NCBI GenBank assembly: GCA_019313725.1
Contig: JAFDAT010000036.1
Coordinates: 1-14,816 of the forward strand
Reading direction: 5' to 3'
DNA from: Deltaproteobacteria bacterium
GTDB taxonomy: Bacteria > Desulfobacterota > Desulfobacteria > Desulfobacterales > B30-G6
DNA length: 14,816 nt
Shown here: one piece after another, positions 1 to 7,432 of the stretch
How the letters are laid out: each line of letters starts with the position of its first letter
Numbering within the stretch: the stretch's first letter is position 1
Position numbers and translations under genes: made by a program
Notes under the pieces: model-generated
Database searches by the model: none
What the model was told of the DNA's origin: nothing
Seen by the model: the letters and a program-made list of their open reading frames with translations, nothing else

Positions 1-204
1 ACCCTGGAATGTGCCAGGAATGCGGGCGTCCGGCGGATGTATACATCGGACAGGGGACCGAATCCGGCAGTAAATCCCGGATTCCTGATGAATCGTTTCG
101 AGCCGCGGCCGCGCGGCCGTTTTTGGCTCAAGTCACGCCTGTGGATCTACACCTCTACTTTACGATCCCGTTTATACGCAAAACTTTCATCCCGGGGAAG
201 ATAG
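1..204 (+). CDS. C-terminal fragment, probable polysaccharide deacetylase family protein
   Basis: A reading frame open at the left edge runs 67 codons to a TAG at 202-204. It contains the stretch ARNAGVRRMYTSDRG, which resembles the end of NodB-like polysaccharide deacetylases, where a G-x-R-x-YTSD-G motif follows the last helix. The tail after it (FEPRPRGRFWLKSRLW and on to the stop) is basic and aromatic and I do not recognise it. The stop lies 25 bases before the ATG of the next gene on the same strand, so the two are probably in one operon. A deacetylase beside two glycosyltransferases would suit a surface-glycan cluster. The catalytic His/Asp motifs lie outside the window, so the family call rests on one short motif. 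The frame is GC-rich at third positions, as in the genes around it. Confidence 0.42.
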   Translation, partial: TLECARNAGVRRMYTSDRGPNPAVNPGFLMNRFEPRPRGRFWLKSRLWIYTSTLRSRLYAKLSSRGR

Positions 205-229
205 CGAAAGAGACGACAACTTGGACGAA

Positions 230-1387
230 ATGAACAGACCTTTACGCATTCTGCAGATGGCCCATGTGCGGTGGTATAATGCAGAGGCTCAGTATGCGCA
301 TGACCTGTCACTGGAGTGCAGAAGACTGGGGCACAAGGTCGTTTTTTTTACCCAAAGCGGTTCACCTGTCGCAGGCAAAGCTAGAAAATCGGGGTTTGAT
401 ACCTTTGAAGAAAGCGGGTTCAATGCGAAGGGGCTTGCTGCTGCCAATGTCTTCCCGGCGCTTTTGCGCTTCCTACGGTTGTTGGATAGAGAGAAGTTCG
501 ATGCTGTCGAGATTCACCGATCCGAGGTTCGTTTTCTGATTGCGGGTGTATGTCGTCTGAGAGGCATTCCGATCATCGGGGTCCGGGGCGATAAGCGTCC
601 CGTGAGAAAAGACCCTTTTAATCGCTTTATTTACCGCAAGGCACTGTCAGGCATCGTCGCAAGTAATCATACCATTGCAAGTGACCTGGAAAAGAGCATG
701 GGCCCGCTGCCTTTTTTGAGAACGATTCATGGCGGCATCGATCCGGAGATTTTTTCACCCGAGGGTTCGATTTCAGACATTCGATCAGAACTCGGCCTTC
801 CTGATAACGCTATGCTGGTCGGCATTGTAGGCAGGCTTGGTGGCGACAAGGGACATTTCGATTTCCTGGCAGCTGCGCAAAAGAGTATCTCCCGGCATGA
901 ACGGCTGCATTTTGTAATTCTTGCCAAGCAATCAAACCATTTAGAGAATGAACTGCGCCGTCGGATCGACGCCGGTTCGCGTTTGAAGCGGCATACAAGC
1001 ATTATCGGTTATCAGCCCGATTTGCCGGCTGTACTGCGTGCTTTTGATGTCGGTGTTGTGGCATCCACGGATAGTGAGGCCAACTGTCGTGTCGGCTTGG
1101 AGTGGATGGCATCGGGGGTACCGCTCATCGGTACCCGCATCGGGGTGCTGCCGGACCTGATCGATTCCGGTAAAACCGGTTTTCTGGTGTCGCCGCGGGC
1201 ACCCGGTGAGCTTGCCGGGCGGATCGGGCAATTGGCCGCACAACCGACCATGGCCCGGCAGTTGGGGCTGCAGTCGCGGCAAAGGGTTTTGAAACATTTT
1301 ACGATCAATATCTGTGCCCGAAAGCACCTGGCGCTGATCTATGATCTCATCAAAAAACAAGGCCGACGTCCAAAAGTGAATTATTGA
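230..1387 (+). CDS. glycosyltransferase family 4 (GT-B fold)
   Basis: Probable sugar transferase acting on a lipid-linked or lipopolysaccharide acceptor at the cytoplasmic face of the inner membrane. The 385-residue length is usual for the family. The N-terminal half holds the acceptor-side Rossmann domain (RILQMAHVRWYNAEAQYA, then LGHKVVFFTQ). The C-terminal half begins near HGGIDPEIFSPE and carries the donor-side signature VGIVGRLGGDKGHFDFLAAA. An intact EX7E motif follows at E283-E291 (EANCRVGLE), then GVPLIGTRIGVLPDLI and GKTGFLV, which contact the nucleotide sugar. ATG 230 is preferred over an in-frame TTG at 221; neither has a strong Shine-Dalgarno site, so the start is uncertain by three codons. 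A second GT4 follows directly, so the pair probably adds successive sugars. Donor and acceptor cannot be read from the sequence. Confidence 0.88.
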   Translation: MNRPLRILQMAHVRWYNAEAQYAHDLSLECRRLGHKVVFFTQSGSPVAGKARKSGFDTFEESGFNAKGLAAANVFPALLRFLRLLDREKFDAVEIHRSEVRFLIAGVCRLRGIPIIGVRGDKRPVRKDPFNRFIYRKALSGIVASNHTIASDLEKSMGPLPFLRTIHGGIDPEIFSPEGSISDIRSELGLPDNAMLVGIVGRLGGDKGHFDFLAAAQKSISRHERLHFVILAKQSNHLENELRRRIDAGSRLKRHTSIIGYQPDLPAVLRAFDVGVVASTDSEANCRVGLEWMASGVPLIGTRIGVLPDLIDSGKTGFLVSPRAPGELAGRIGQLAAQPTMARQLGLQSRQRVLKHFTINICARKHLALIYDLIKKQGRRPKVNY

Positions 1388-1410
1388 GCAGCGCAAAGGA
1401 TTATTCCCAA

Positions 1411-2511
1411 ATGGATTCACAAACCTTCCGCGTTCTGCATATCGACACCGAATTCGGGTGGCGGGGCGGCCAGCAGCAGGTCGCATACCTGGTGGCAGGG
1501 ATGCGCCGGCTCGGATATGAGGCCGCGGTTGTCTGCCAGCCCGATTCGGACCTGGAGCGGTACTGCCGGGATCGTGCGTGGCCCTGCCATCCTGTGCGCA
1601 CACACGGGGAAATGGATTGCATAGCCGGATATCGGGTCGCCCGGCTCTGCCGGGAAGAAAAATTCGATATTATTCACCTGCACGCCTCGCATGCACTCGC
1701 GCTCGGTATCTGGGCCAAACTGCTCAAGGCCCCCGGCAAAATGGTCACGACCCGGCGTGTGGATTTCCACATCAAAAAAAATCGGCTGAGCCGATTCAAG
1801 TATGACAATCCTTATCTGAGCAGGATTGCCTGTGTGTCTGACCAGATCCGGCGGGTGCTGCTCTCCGACGGCATCCCAGGACACCTGCTTCAGACCATTC
1901 ACAGCGGGGTGGACGTCCATCGCTTCGATGCTGTCTCCCCACCTGGCGATTTTCGTGAACAACTCGGCGTCCCGGCCGATCACATCCTGGTCGGCACCAT
2001 GGCCGCCATGGCGGCTCACAAGGATTACCCAAATCTACTGCGCGCTGCGGACATCGTATGCAAGCGGGTTGAAAAGATCAGTTTCTGTGCCGTGGGGAAC
2101 GGACCGGAGGAGGCCACGATCCATAAGCTGGCCGAGGAACTGGGGCTTGGAGATCGTTTTATCTTTGCGGGGTTCCGGAGCGATGTGGGCAATTTTTTAA
2201 AATCCTACGACATCTTTGTGCATGCATCCTACCTGGAAGGTCTAGGAACCTCGATCCTGGATGCCCAGGGTGTGGGGCTTGCGGTTATTGCCACCCGCAC
2301 GGGAGGTATTCCGGAAATCGTTGCCCACGAAAGGAGCGGTATTCTTGTACCGCCGAGAAATTCTCAGGCCCTGGCCGATGCTATCTGCAATCTGGCGGCC
2401 GACGCCGATATGCGCAGGGATTTAGGGGCAGCCGCCCGTCATTCGGCTGTAAACTTCTCCATTGAGAAAACCGTGAAGAAGAATATTAAAATGTACAAGG
2501 AACTGCTGTAG
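1411..2511 (+). CDS. glycosyltransferase family 4 (GT-B fold)
   Basis: Second retaining GT-B glycosyltransferase, 366 residues. The N-terminal domain opens with RVLHIDTEFGWRGGQQQVAY, the glycine-rich acceptor-domain loop. HLHASHALALGIWAK and TTRRVDFHIKKN follow. The linker HSGVDVHRFD leads to the donor domain with VGTMAAMAAHKDYPNLLRAA, in place of the more usual GR-x-x-x-KG. The catalytic motif is E276-x7-D284 (EGLGTSILD), with Asp for the second Glu, a substitution seen in some GT4 members. GGIPEIVAHERSGILVPP is the nucleotide-sugar end. ATG 1411 is chosen because AAAGGA at 1395-1400 is well placed. A TTG at 1384 would overlap the preceding stop as TTGA but would add a tail with no family match. 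The stop codon TAG is the first part of a palindromic repeat. Probably lipopolysaccharide core assembly. Confidence 0.87.
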   Translation: MDSQTFRVLHIDTEFGWRGGQQQVAYLVAGMRRLGYEAAVVCQPDSDLERYCRDRAWPCHPVRTHGEMDCIAGYRVARLCREEKFDIIHLHASHALALGIWAKLLKAPGKMVTTRRVDFHIKKNRLSRFKYDNPYLSRIACVSDQIRRVLLSDGIPGHLLQTIHSGVDVHRFDAVSPPGDFREQLGVPADHILVGTMAAMAAHKDYPNLLRAADIVCKRVEKISFCAVGNGPEEATIHKLAEELGLGDRFIFAGFRSDVGNFLKSYDIFVHASYLEGLGTSILDAQGVGLAVIATRTGGIPEIVAHERSGILVPPRNSQALADAICNLAADADMRRDLGAAARHSAVNFSIEKTVKKNIKMYKELL

Positions 2512-2584
2512 GGGCAGGCCTAGTGCCTGCCCGTATTTGCGAGACCCCTGCTGTCGTATGGACACCCACAAGGGGCGCGTCTAC
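2508..2584. repeat. degenerate GTAG...CTAC palindromic (MITE/REP-like) repeat
   Basis: The 77-base stretch begins GTAGGGGCAGGC and ends GCGTCTAC. Its left part is a perfect 8-bp hairpin, GGGCAGGC (2512-2519), loop CTAGT, GCCTGCCC (2525-2532). Its right part, GGACACCCACAAGGGGCGCGTC, looks like a decayed second hairpin. The plan resembles the small GTAGGGGC...GCCCCTAC palindromic repeats common between genes in Desulfobacterota, from memory and not checked. It fills the convergent junction between the second glycosyltransferase and hldE. The first hairpin could slow transcription leaving the glycosyltransferase, but no T-tract follows, so it is not called a terminator. Confidence 0.55.
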
Positions 2585-2597
2585 ATATGATTCGGAT

Positions 2598-4043
2598 TTA
2601 TTTTTGATCGGGCTGGATCGAAGCGATCACCTTGGTTGTACTGACACCGTCAATCAGCGGGATAATGACGACCCGTCCGCCGGCTTGTTCCACGATGTCG
2701 TGCCCCACCACGGTTGCGGGCGTGTAATCACCCCCCTTGACCAGGATCTCCGGCGCGAGCCTGCGGATGAGTTCAATGGGCGTCTCCTCACCGAACAGGA
2801 CCACCAGGTCCACGCCCCTAATGCTGGACAGCAGTGCCGCGCGCTCTGTCTCAGGGACGATTGGCCGTGATTCGCCCTTGAGGTGTTTGACCGACCTGTC
2901 GGAATTGAGGCCGATGATCAGCCTGTCGCCCTGGGCGGCGGCGGCATGCAACAACTTGATGTGCCCAACGTGCAGAATGTCGAAACACCCGTTGGTAAAT
3001 ACCACGCTTTGGCCGCCTCTGCGCCATGCCGCCACCATGTCGACTGCCTGATCGATGTCCACGCACTTGGTCGCACCGGTCATGGTCCGGCTCAAGAGGG
3101 TTTGCTTGAGTTCTGTGGCGATGACGGGTTGGGTGCCTATTTTTCCCACGACAATACCGGCGGCTGTATTGGCCAGGCCGGCGGCATCCGGCATTGGCAT
3201 GCCGGAGCAGTAGGCCGCGGTGAGCGTGGCAATGACGGTGTCACCGGCCCCCGACACATCATATACCTCCTGGGCCTGGGTGGAAATATGAATGCCGGCG
3301 CGGTTCCGGCTGAACAGGGACATGCCCCGCGCCCCGCGGGTCATGAGCAGGTAATCCAGGTTGAATTGTTCAAGGCTCTTTTGGGCCTGCTGCTGGAGCA
3401 TGGTCTCATCGTATTCATGAAAAGGGGCGATGAGGTTGAACTCGGCGGTATTGGGTGTGATACAGGTGGCGCCGTTGTACCTGTCCCAGCTTCGTCCCTT
3501 GGGGTCTACGAAAATCGGGATATTCCGGGAGCGGCATCGATCGATAATGCTTTGGGCGGTATCCGATGCGAATATGCCTTTGCCATAATCCGAAATGATG
3601 ACACCGTCGGCTTTGTGCAGACAGTTGTCCAGGGTGTTCAAAAGCGCATTGACGGTTTGCCGGTCAACGCCCAGCGTACTCTCTTCGTCCAGTCGAATCA
3701 GCTGCTGCCCCTGTCCTAAAATACGCGTTTTTGTGGTGGTCGGATGGGTCTGGGTTGTAATCAGGCGGTGGGTGATGCCCTCTTTTTCAAGAATTTCAGA
3801 TAAATGGTCGCCATTGGCATCCATGCCCCGCAATCCTATCAGCAGATGGTCGCATTTCAACCCCTTCAGATTCATGGCCACATTGCCGGCACCACCGAGA
3901 TTCATTGTCTTTTCGTTCACTTTGACAACCGGTACGGGTGCTTCGGGTGAGATTCGATCGACGTTACCCCAGAAATATTGGTCCAGTATAACATCGCCGA
4001 TCACGACGATGGTACGGTTTGAAAAATCGGGAATGTGCGTCAA
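2598..4043 (-). CDS. hldE: bifunctional D-beta-D-heptose 7-phosphate kinase / heptose 1-phosphate adenylyltransferase
   Basis: Two steps of ADP-heptose synthesis in the cytosol: phosphorylation of heptose 7-phosphate at C1, and, after loss of the 7-phosphate, adenylyl transfer from ATP. The 481 residues match the full-length fused enzyme. Residues 1-320 are a PfkB/ribokinase-type kinase, with NLGGAGNVAMNL for substrate binding and DVSGAGDT at 262-269, where D268 is the catalytic base. Residues about 345-481 are a nucleotidyltransferase domain with TNGCFDILHVGH; the HxGH motif is H358-H361. The start is TTG at 4043, overlapping the gmhA stop as TTGA, with GAGG seven bases upstream; no ATG begins earlier than residue 47. 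It is last in the hldD-gmhA-hldE operon and converges on the upstream glycosyltransferases. Confidence 0.96.
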   Translation of the reverse strand: MTHIPDFSNRTIVVIGDVILDQYFWGNVDRISPEAPVPVVKVNEKTMNLGGAGNVAMNLKGLKCDHLLIGLRGMDANGDHLSEILEKEGITHRLITTQTHPTTTKTRILGQGQQLIRLDEESTLGVDRQTVNALLNTLDNCLHKADGVIISDYGKGIFASDTAQSIIDRCRSRNIPIFVDPKGRSWDRYNGATCITPNTAEFNLIAPFHEYDETMLQQQAQKSLEQFNLDYLLMTRGARGMSLFSRNRAGIHISTQAQEVYDVSGAGDTVIATLTAAYCSGMPMPDAAGLANTAAGIVVGKIGTQPVIATELKQTLLSRTMTGATKCVDIDQAVDMVAAWRRGGQSVVFTNGCFDILHVGHIKLLHAAAAQGDRLIIGLNSDRSVKHLKGESRPIVPETERAALLSSIRGVDLVVLFGEETPIELIRRLAPEILVKGGDYTPATVVGHDIVEQAGGRVVIIPLIDGVSTTKVIASIQPDQK

Positions 4044-4630
4044 GGGGAAGCCTCGCCGGCAAGGAGGGCGGCTTCGGTCGCATCCGCCCAGAGATGCAGG
4101 ATGAAGATGTGGGCTTCCTGAATTCGTGCGGTCACTTTGGAGGGGATGGTGATGGCAGCATCGGCTTTACCGGCCAGGGCACCCCCTTGGTTGCCCGTCA
4201 GGGCAATGGTTTTCAACCCGTTTGTGATGGCCTGGTTCATGGCCCTGATGATATTTTCCGAGTTGCCCGAAGTCGAGATGCCGATTAAGACGTCGCCTGG
4301 CCGTCCCAGGCCCTCCACCTGTCGTGCAAATACGTGGGCATAGCCGTAATCGTTGGCCACAGCGGTGATGATCGAGGTGTCGGTCGTCAGTGCCAGGGCA
4401 GGCCAGGCCTGCCGCTCCCGGGTAAAACGTCCCACGATTTCAGCCGCAAAATGCTGGGCGTCCGATGCCGATCCGCCGTTTCCGCAGACGAGGATTTTTT
4501 TTCCGGCCATGAGCGCACGGGTGATCAGGCTGCCCGCCTCGGTGATCGGCCCCTTGAGGTTTTTGAGGGCCTCGAAACAGGCAATATGCTGGTCGAGGGT
4601 CTGGTGGAAAATGTCGGGTTTTTCCTTCAA
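4040..4630 (-). CDS. gmhA: D-sedoheptulose 7-phosphate isomerase
   Basis: First enzyme of the heptose pathway: converts sedoheptulose 7-phosphate to D-glycero-D-manno-heptose 7-phosphate in the cytosol. The 196-residue length is normal. It is a single SIS domain with CGNGGSASDAQHFAAEIVGRF and STSGNSENI as phosphosugar loops. H60, E64, Q171 and H179 align with the metal and catalytic residues H61, E65, Q172 and H180 of the E. coli enzyme. The start is TTG at 4630, overlapping the hldD stop as TTGA, with GAGGA nine bases upstream; the next Met is at residue 41, inside the domain. It sits between hldD and hldE and is translationally coupled to both by 4-base overlaps. Confidence 0.96.
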   Translation of the reverse strand: MKEKPDIFHQTLDQHIACFEALKNLKGPITEAGSLITRALMAGKKILVCGNGGSASDAQHFAAEIVGRFTRERQAWPALALTTDTSIITAVANDYGYAHVFARQVEGLGRPGDVLIGISTSGNSENIIRAMNQAITNGLKTIALTGNQGGALAGKADAAITIPSKVTARIQEAHIFILHLWADATEAALLAGEASP

Positions 4631-5595
4631 AGATGAACGTCCTCACACTGCAGGTAGTTTCGGACATAATCCGTTACGGCTGCTTCCAGGCTGGTGAAGG
4701 AAACCGGGCACCCGGCTTCGGTCAGTTTTTCCATTTCCGCCCGCGTATAGTATTGGTAGCGGTCTTTCAGGGGATCGGGCATATCGATGTATTCGATGTT
4801 GATTTCTTTGTCCATGGCTTTAAAGAGCGCGGCCGCCAGATCGTTCCATGACCGATCCTTGCCGGTGCCGATATTGAACCCACCGTTAGCCTCGGGATGG
4901 TTCAGCAGCCACCACACCACTTCAACACAATCTTTGACATACACGAAATCCCGTCGCTGGCCGCCGTTTTCATATTCCGGCCGGTAGGATTTGAACAGCC
5001 GCAGGAGACCGGTTTCGCGAATCTGGTTGAAACCCCGGTAAACCATACTGCACATGTCGTCCTTGTGGAATTCATTAGGGCCGTATACATTGAAAAATTT
5101 CAAACTGGCGATCTTTTTCAGGGCCCCTGTCCGCAGGGCCCATAAATCGAAGAGCTGCTTTGAATATCCATACATGTTCAACGGTTTGAGATGCTGCATG
5201 CTTTCCAGGCGGTCTGAAAAGCCTTTTGATCCATCCCCGTAGGTGGCGGCGCTGGAGGCGTTGATCATGCGGATGTCGTTTTGAAGGGAATATTCAGCCA
5301 TTGCTGTTGAGTAGTGGAAGTTGTTTTCCATCAGAAAGTCGGCGTCTTTTTCCGTGGTGGATGAACAGGCCCCCATGTGGATAATGGCATCGATGCCATC
5401 GAACTTACCGGCCGATAAAAGTGCCTGAAATTCGGATTTGTGAACATAGTCGGTGTAGCGGCGGTTCACCAGGTTCTTCCATTTGTCGGAGCGGCCCAGG
5501 TTGTCGACTACAAGAATGTCATCTATCCCTTCTGTATTGAGCTTCCATATGACGGCGCTGCCGATGAACCCGGCGCCTCCGGTAACAATGTACAT
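4627..5595 (-). CDS. hldD: ADP-L-glycero-D-manno-heptose 6-epimerase
   Basis: Last step of the pathway: inverts C6 of ADP-D-glycero-D-manno-heptose to give the donor for inner-core heptosyltransferases. It is an extended short-chain dehydrogenase/reductase of 322 residues. The NADP-binding loop is TGGAGFIGS at residues 5-13. ASSAATYG (113-120) carries the catalytic serine. Y142-x3-K146 (YGYSK) is the catalytic pair and K178 (FHKDDM) aligns with the second base of the E. coli enzyme. GGQRRDFVYVKD is the usual substrate-binding segment. The start is ATG 5595 with GAGGA four to five bases upstream, slightly close. It leads the operon hldD-gmhA-hldE, divergent from the Trm112-like gene across 215 bases. 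gmhB, the phosphatase needed between the two HldE steps, is absent here. Confidence 0.96.
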   Translation of the reverse strand: MYIVTGGAGFIGSAVIWKLNTEGIDDILVVDNLGRSDKWKNLVNRRYTDYVHKSEFQALLSAGKFDGIDAIIHMGACSSTTEKDADFLMENNFHYSTAMAEYSLQNDIRMINASSAATYGDGSKGFSDRLESMQHLKPLNMYGYSKQLFDLWALRTGALKKIASLKFFNVYGPNEFHKDDMCSMVYRGFNQIRETGLLRLFKSYRPEYENGGQRRDFVYVKDCVEVVWWLLNHPEANGGFNIGTGKDRSWNDLAAALFKAMDKEINIEYIDMPDPLKDRYQYYTRAEMEKLTEAGCPVSFTSLEAAVTDYVRNYLQCEDVHL

Positions 5596-5627
5596 ATTGT
5601 CCTCATGCTTAAGGGCATTGATATTCG

Positions 5628-5657
5628 TATGAAAAACGACTACCTGTTTCTAATGAA
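5628..5657. repeat. 30-base intergenic repeat, copy A
   Basis: Matches 9117-9146 at 25 of 30 positions without gaps. The right-hand 15 bases (CCTGTTTCTAATGAA, 5643-5657) are identical in the two copies. Here it lies in the hldD leader. Just downstream on the plus strand is a 6-bp hairpin, AATCGC-ATA-GCGATT (5656-5670), followed by a T-rich run; copy B lacks that hairpin. Confidence 0.6.
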
Positions 5658-5676
5658 TCGCATAGCGATTTTATTT

Positions 5677-5705
5677 TTGCAAGCATCGATTTATTCTGCT
5701 ATAAA
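5677..5705 (+). promoter_or_regulatory. sigma-70-like promoter for the Trm112-DUF4416-yicC-remA-gmk operon
   Basis: TTGCAA (5677-5682) and TATAAA (5700-5705) are separated by exactly 17 bases: four and five of six matches to the consensus -35 and -10 boxes. Transcription would begin near 5712 and leave a leader of about 100 bases before the ATG at 5811. The surrounding stretch is clearly more AT-rich than the genes. It was found by eye. Confidence 0.5.
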
Positions 5706-5810
5706 TTTTATGTTCGGCCGGGCACAGCTAAACAGGAAACATGGGTGCCATTGAATTGTCAGCGTGCATGCAACGCTTGACCGTTGCTAACAAAAATTCG
5801 GGAGAAAGAT

Positions 5811-5978
5811 ATGGCAATAAAAAAAGAGCTGCTGGATATTCTGGCCTGCCCCAAGTGCAAAGGGGATATCCATCTGAATGAAACGGAAGACGGGCTTGTC
5901 TGTGACGGCTGTAAACTGCTCTACGAGATCAGAGACGATATACCCATCATGCTCATCGATGAAGCCAAACCCTTGTGA
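5811..5978 (+). CDS. Trm112-like zinc-ribbon protein (UPF0434/YcaR type)
   Basis: Small protein of 55 residues. Four cysteines, C13-P-K-C16 and C31-D-G-C34, form a zinc ribbon, and the LLDILACPKCKGDI opening and DDIPIMLIDEA end are typical of the bacterial Trm112/UPF0434 family. In eukaryotes and archaea Trm112 activates methyltransferases; the role of the bacterial short forms is largely unproven. ATG 5811 is chosen because GGGAG (5800-5804) lies six bases upstream; an in-frame TTG at 5784 would add nine residues without support. The stop overlaps the next gene's GTG start as GTGA. Bacterial homologues often sit near lipopolysaccharide or lipid A genes, and hldD is divergent here. Confidence 0.9.
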   Translation: MAIKKELLDILACPKCKGDIHLNETEDGLVCDGCKLLYEIRDDIPIMLIDEAKPL

Positions 5979-6532
5979 GCCGGCCGGCACCGCCAAGTTT
6001 TGCTAAGCTGGTTATCGGTCTGTTTTTAAAAGAAAAAGATCTGATTAACCCGGTTGTTAACGATTTAAGATCCCTTTTCGGGGACCTGGATTTGGTGAGC
6101 GACTGGATTCCTTTTGACTTTACGTCGTATTACGCTGAAGAGATGGGGGTGCCCCTCTTCAGACGGGTGATGGCGTTCAGGGGCCTGATACCGCAGAGCG
6201 CGCTTTCGTCCATCAAACGGCGGACCAACGAAATCGAAGAAAAGTATGCGCAGGCAGGCAAGCGCAGGGTGAACATCGACCCGGGCTATATGCTTGCCGA
6301 GCGTTTTGTGCTGGCTACCGGGAAAAACTTTACGCACAGGATCTACATCGGCGGCGGAATTTATGCAGACCTGACATTGCTTTACCAAAAGGGTGCTTTC
6401 CGGACGCTGCCCTGGACTTATCCCGACTACGCCGAAAAGCGGTTACAGGCGTTTTTGGAAATGATTCGCAACCGTTATCTGGCGGATGTAAAAACGATGC
6501 CTACACGTGCCGCCCATGAGGAAAACAGATGA
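5975..6532 (+). CDS. DUF4416 family protein
   Basis: 185-residue soluble protein with no signal peptide or membrane segment. I recognise the DUF4416 pattern: a KLVIGLF start, a DWIPFDFTSYYAEEMG segment, TNEIEEKYAQAGKRRVNIDPGY in the middle, then the RIYIGGGIYADLTLLY and WTYPDYA end. The family has no established biochemical function that I know of. Conserved acidic and aromatic residues (FDFT-YY-EEMG, DPGY, PDY) suggest an enzyme or binding pocket, but that is inference. The start is GTG at 5975, overlapping the Trm112-like stop as GTGA; the stop overlaps the yicC ATG as ATGA. It is therefore coupled on both sides and co-expressed with yicC, remA and gmk. Confidence 0.85.
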   Translation: MSRPAPPSFAKLVIGLFLKEKDLINPVVNDLRSLFGDLDLVSDWIPFDFTSYYAEEMGVPLFRRVMAFRGLIPQSALSSIKRRTNEIEEKYAQAGKRRVNIDPGYMLAERFVLATGKNFTHRIYIGGGIYADLTLLYQKGAFRTLPWTYPDYAEKRLQAFLEMIRNRYLADVKTMPTRAAHEENR

Positions 6533-7410
6533 TTAAAAGTATGACGGCATTTTCCAGTGTCGAAAAAACGCAGGACAACATGAATGTTCAGGTCGAAATC
6601 CGATCCTATAACAGCCGGCACCTCGACCTGAATGTACGCATGACCCACGGCTATCTGGCTGTTGAGGAAAAACTGAGAGCCCTGATTGCAGCGCACATTG
6701 CCAGGGGCAGAGTCGAAATCAGGGTGGGCATAAGGGATGCGTCGGAGGTATCGTATGCCTATGAGGTCGATGCACCCAAAGCCAGGGCCTACTATAAAGT
6801 GTTGACTGAGCTGAAGGAGCTTCTCGGGGCTGACGGAGAGATCCCTTATGACTTGATCGTGTCACGGGGTGAGGTGATCCGTCCGGCCGAACAGGCCCGG
6901 GATATTCCCCGGGCATGGGGTGTGGTCGAACCGTGTGTTCAAGAGGCGCTGTCAGCTTTGGACAGCATGCGTCTGCGGGAGGGGGGGCACATTGCCGATG
7001 ATTTTGCTCTGCGTTTGAAAAAGATTGAGGAACTCCTCCTGCAGATCCGGGAAAACAGCCGGGGGCTTCTGCAACAGTATCAGCAAAGGTTGAAAGAGCG
7101 GATTCTTGTGCTGACAAAAGATGTTGTCAAGGTCGATGAGGGGCGCATTGAACAGGAGGCCGCACTGCTGGCCGACAAAAGTGACATCTCAGAGGAGTTC
7201 GTGCGTGCGGTGAGCCATATCAAGCAGTTCAACACCCTCATGGCCGACCAGGCACCATCGGGACAGCCGCTCAATTTTTTACTGCAGGAGATGAATCGGG
7301 AGTTCAATACCATCGGTTCGAAAACCGGTAACGCCGATGTGGCCCATGCGGTGGTGACCGTAAAGTCAGAATTGGAAAAACTCAGGGAGCAGGTTCAGAA
7401 CGTAGAATAG
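6529..7410 (+). CDS. yicC: YicC/YloC family endoribonuclease
   Basis: 293 residues, the normal length. The N-terminal half has the family start MIKSMTAF followed by VEIRSYNSRHLDLNVR and the YLAVEEKLRALI segment. The C-terminal half is the DUF1732 region: ADKSDISEEFVRAVSHIKQF, then a GQPLNFLLQEMNREFNTIGS segment and the closing KSELEKLREQVQNVE, almost at family consensus. YicC proteins are reported as endoribonucleases; in E. coli the protein affects small-RNA turnover. The usual MTGFGR start reads MTAFSS here. The ATG overlaps the DUF4416 stop as ATGA. The order yicC-remA-gmk is a widely conserved bacterial arrangement. Confidence 0.93.
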   Translation: MIKSMTAFSSVEKTQDNMNVQVEIRSYNSRHLDLNVRMTHGYLAVEEKLRALIAAHIARGRVEIRVGIRDASEVSYAYEVDAPKARAYYKVLTELKELLGADGEIPYDLIVSRGEVIRPAEQARDIPRAWGVVEPCVQEALSALDSMRLREGGHIADDFALRLKKIEELLLQIRENSRGLLQQYQQRLKERILVLTKDVVKVDEGRIEQEAALLADKSDISEEFVRAVSHIKQFNTLMADQAPSGQPLNFLLQEMNREFNTIGSKTGNADVAHAVVTVKSELEKLREQVQNVE

Positions 7411-7432
7411 TATTAAAACTGAGGGTCAATAA

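Noticed and set aside
9..233. A 74-codon plus-strand frame at the left edge
   Set aside because: It overlaps the frame that carries the YTSDRG deacetylase-like motif and shows no motif of its own.
1384..1410. TTG start of the second glycosyltransferase overlapping the previous stop as TTGA
   Set aside because: The overlap is attractive given the heptose operon, but the nine added residues match nothing, and ATG 1411 has a better placed AAAGGA.
2883..3719. A 278-codon open frame on the plus strand inside hldE
   Set aside because: It lies antisense to the intact, well-recognised HldE and has no family features.
5656..5670. AATCGC-ATA-GCGATT hairpin followed by T's as a terminator
   Set aside because: The stem is only six pairs, and on the plus strand no gene lies upstream to end. 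It is kept as a note under the repeat.
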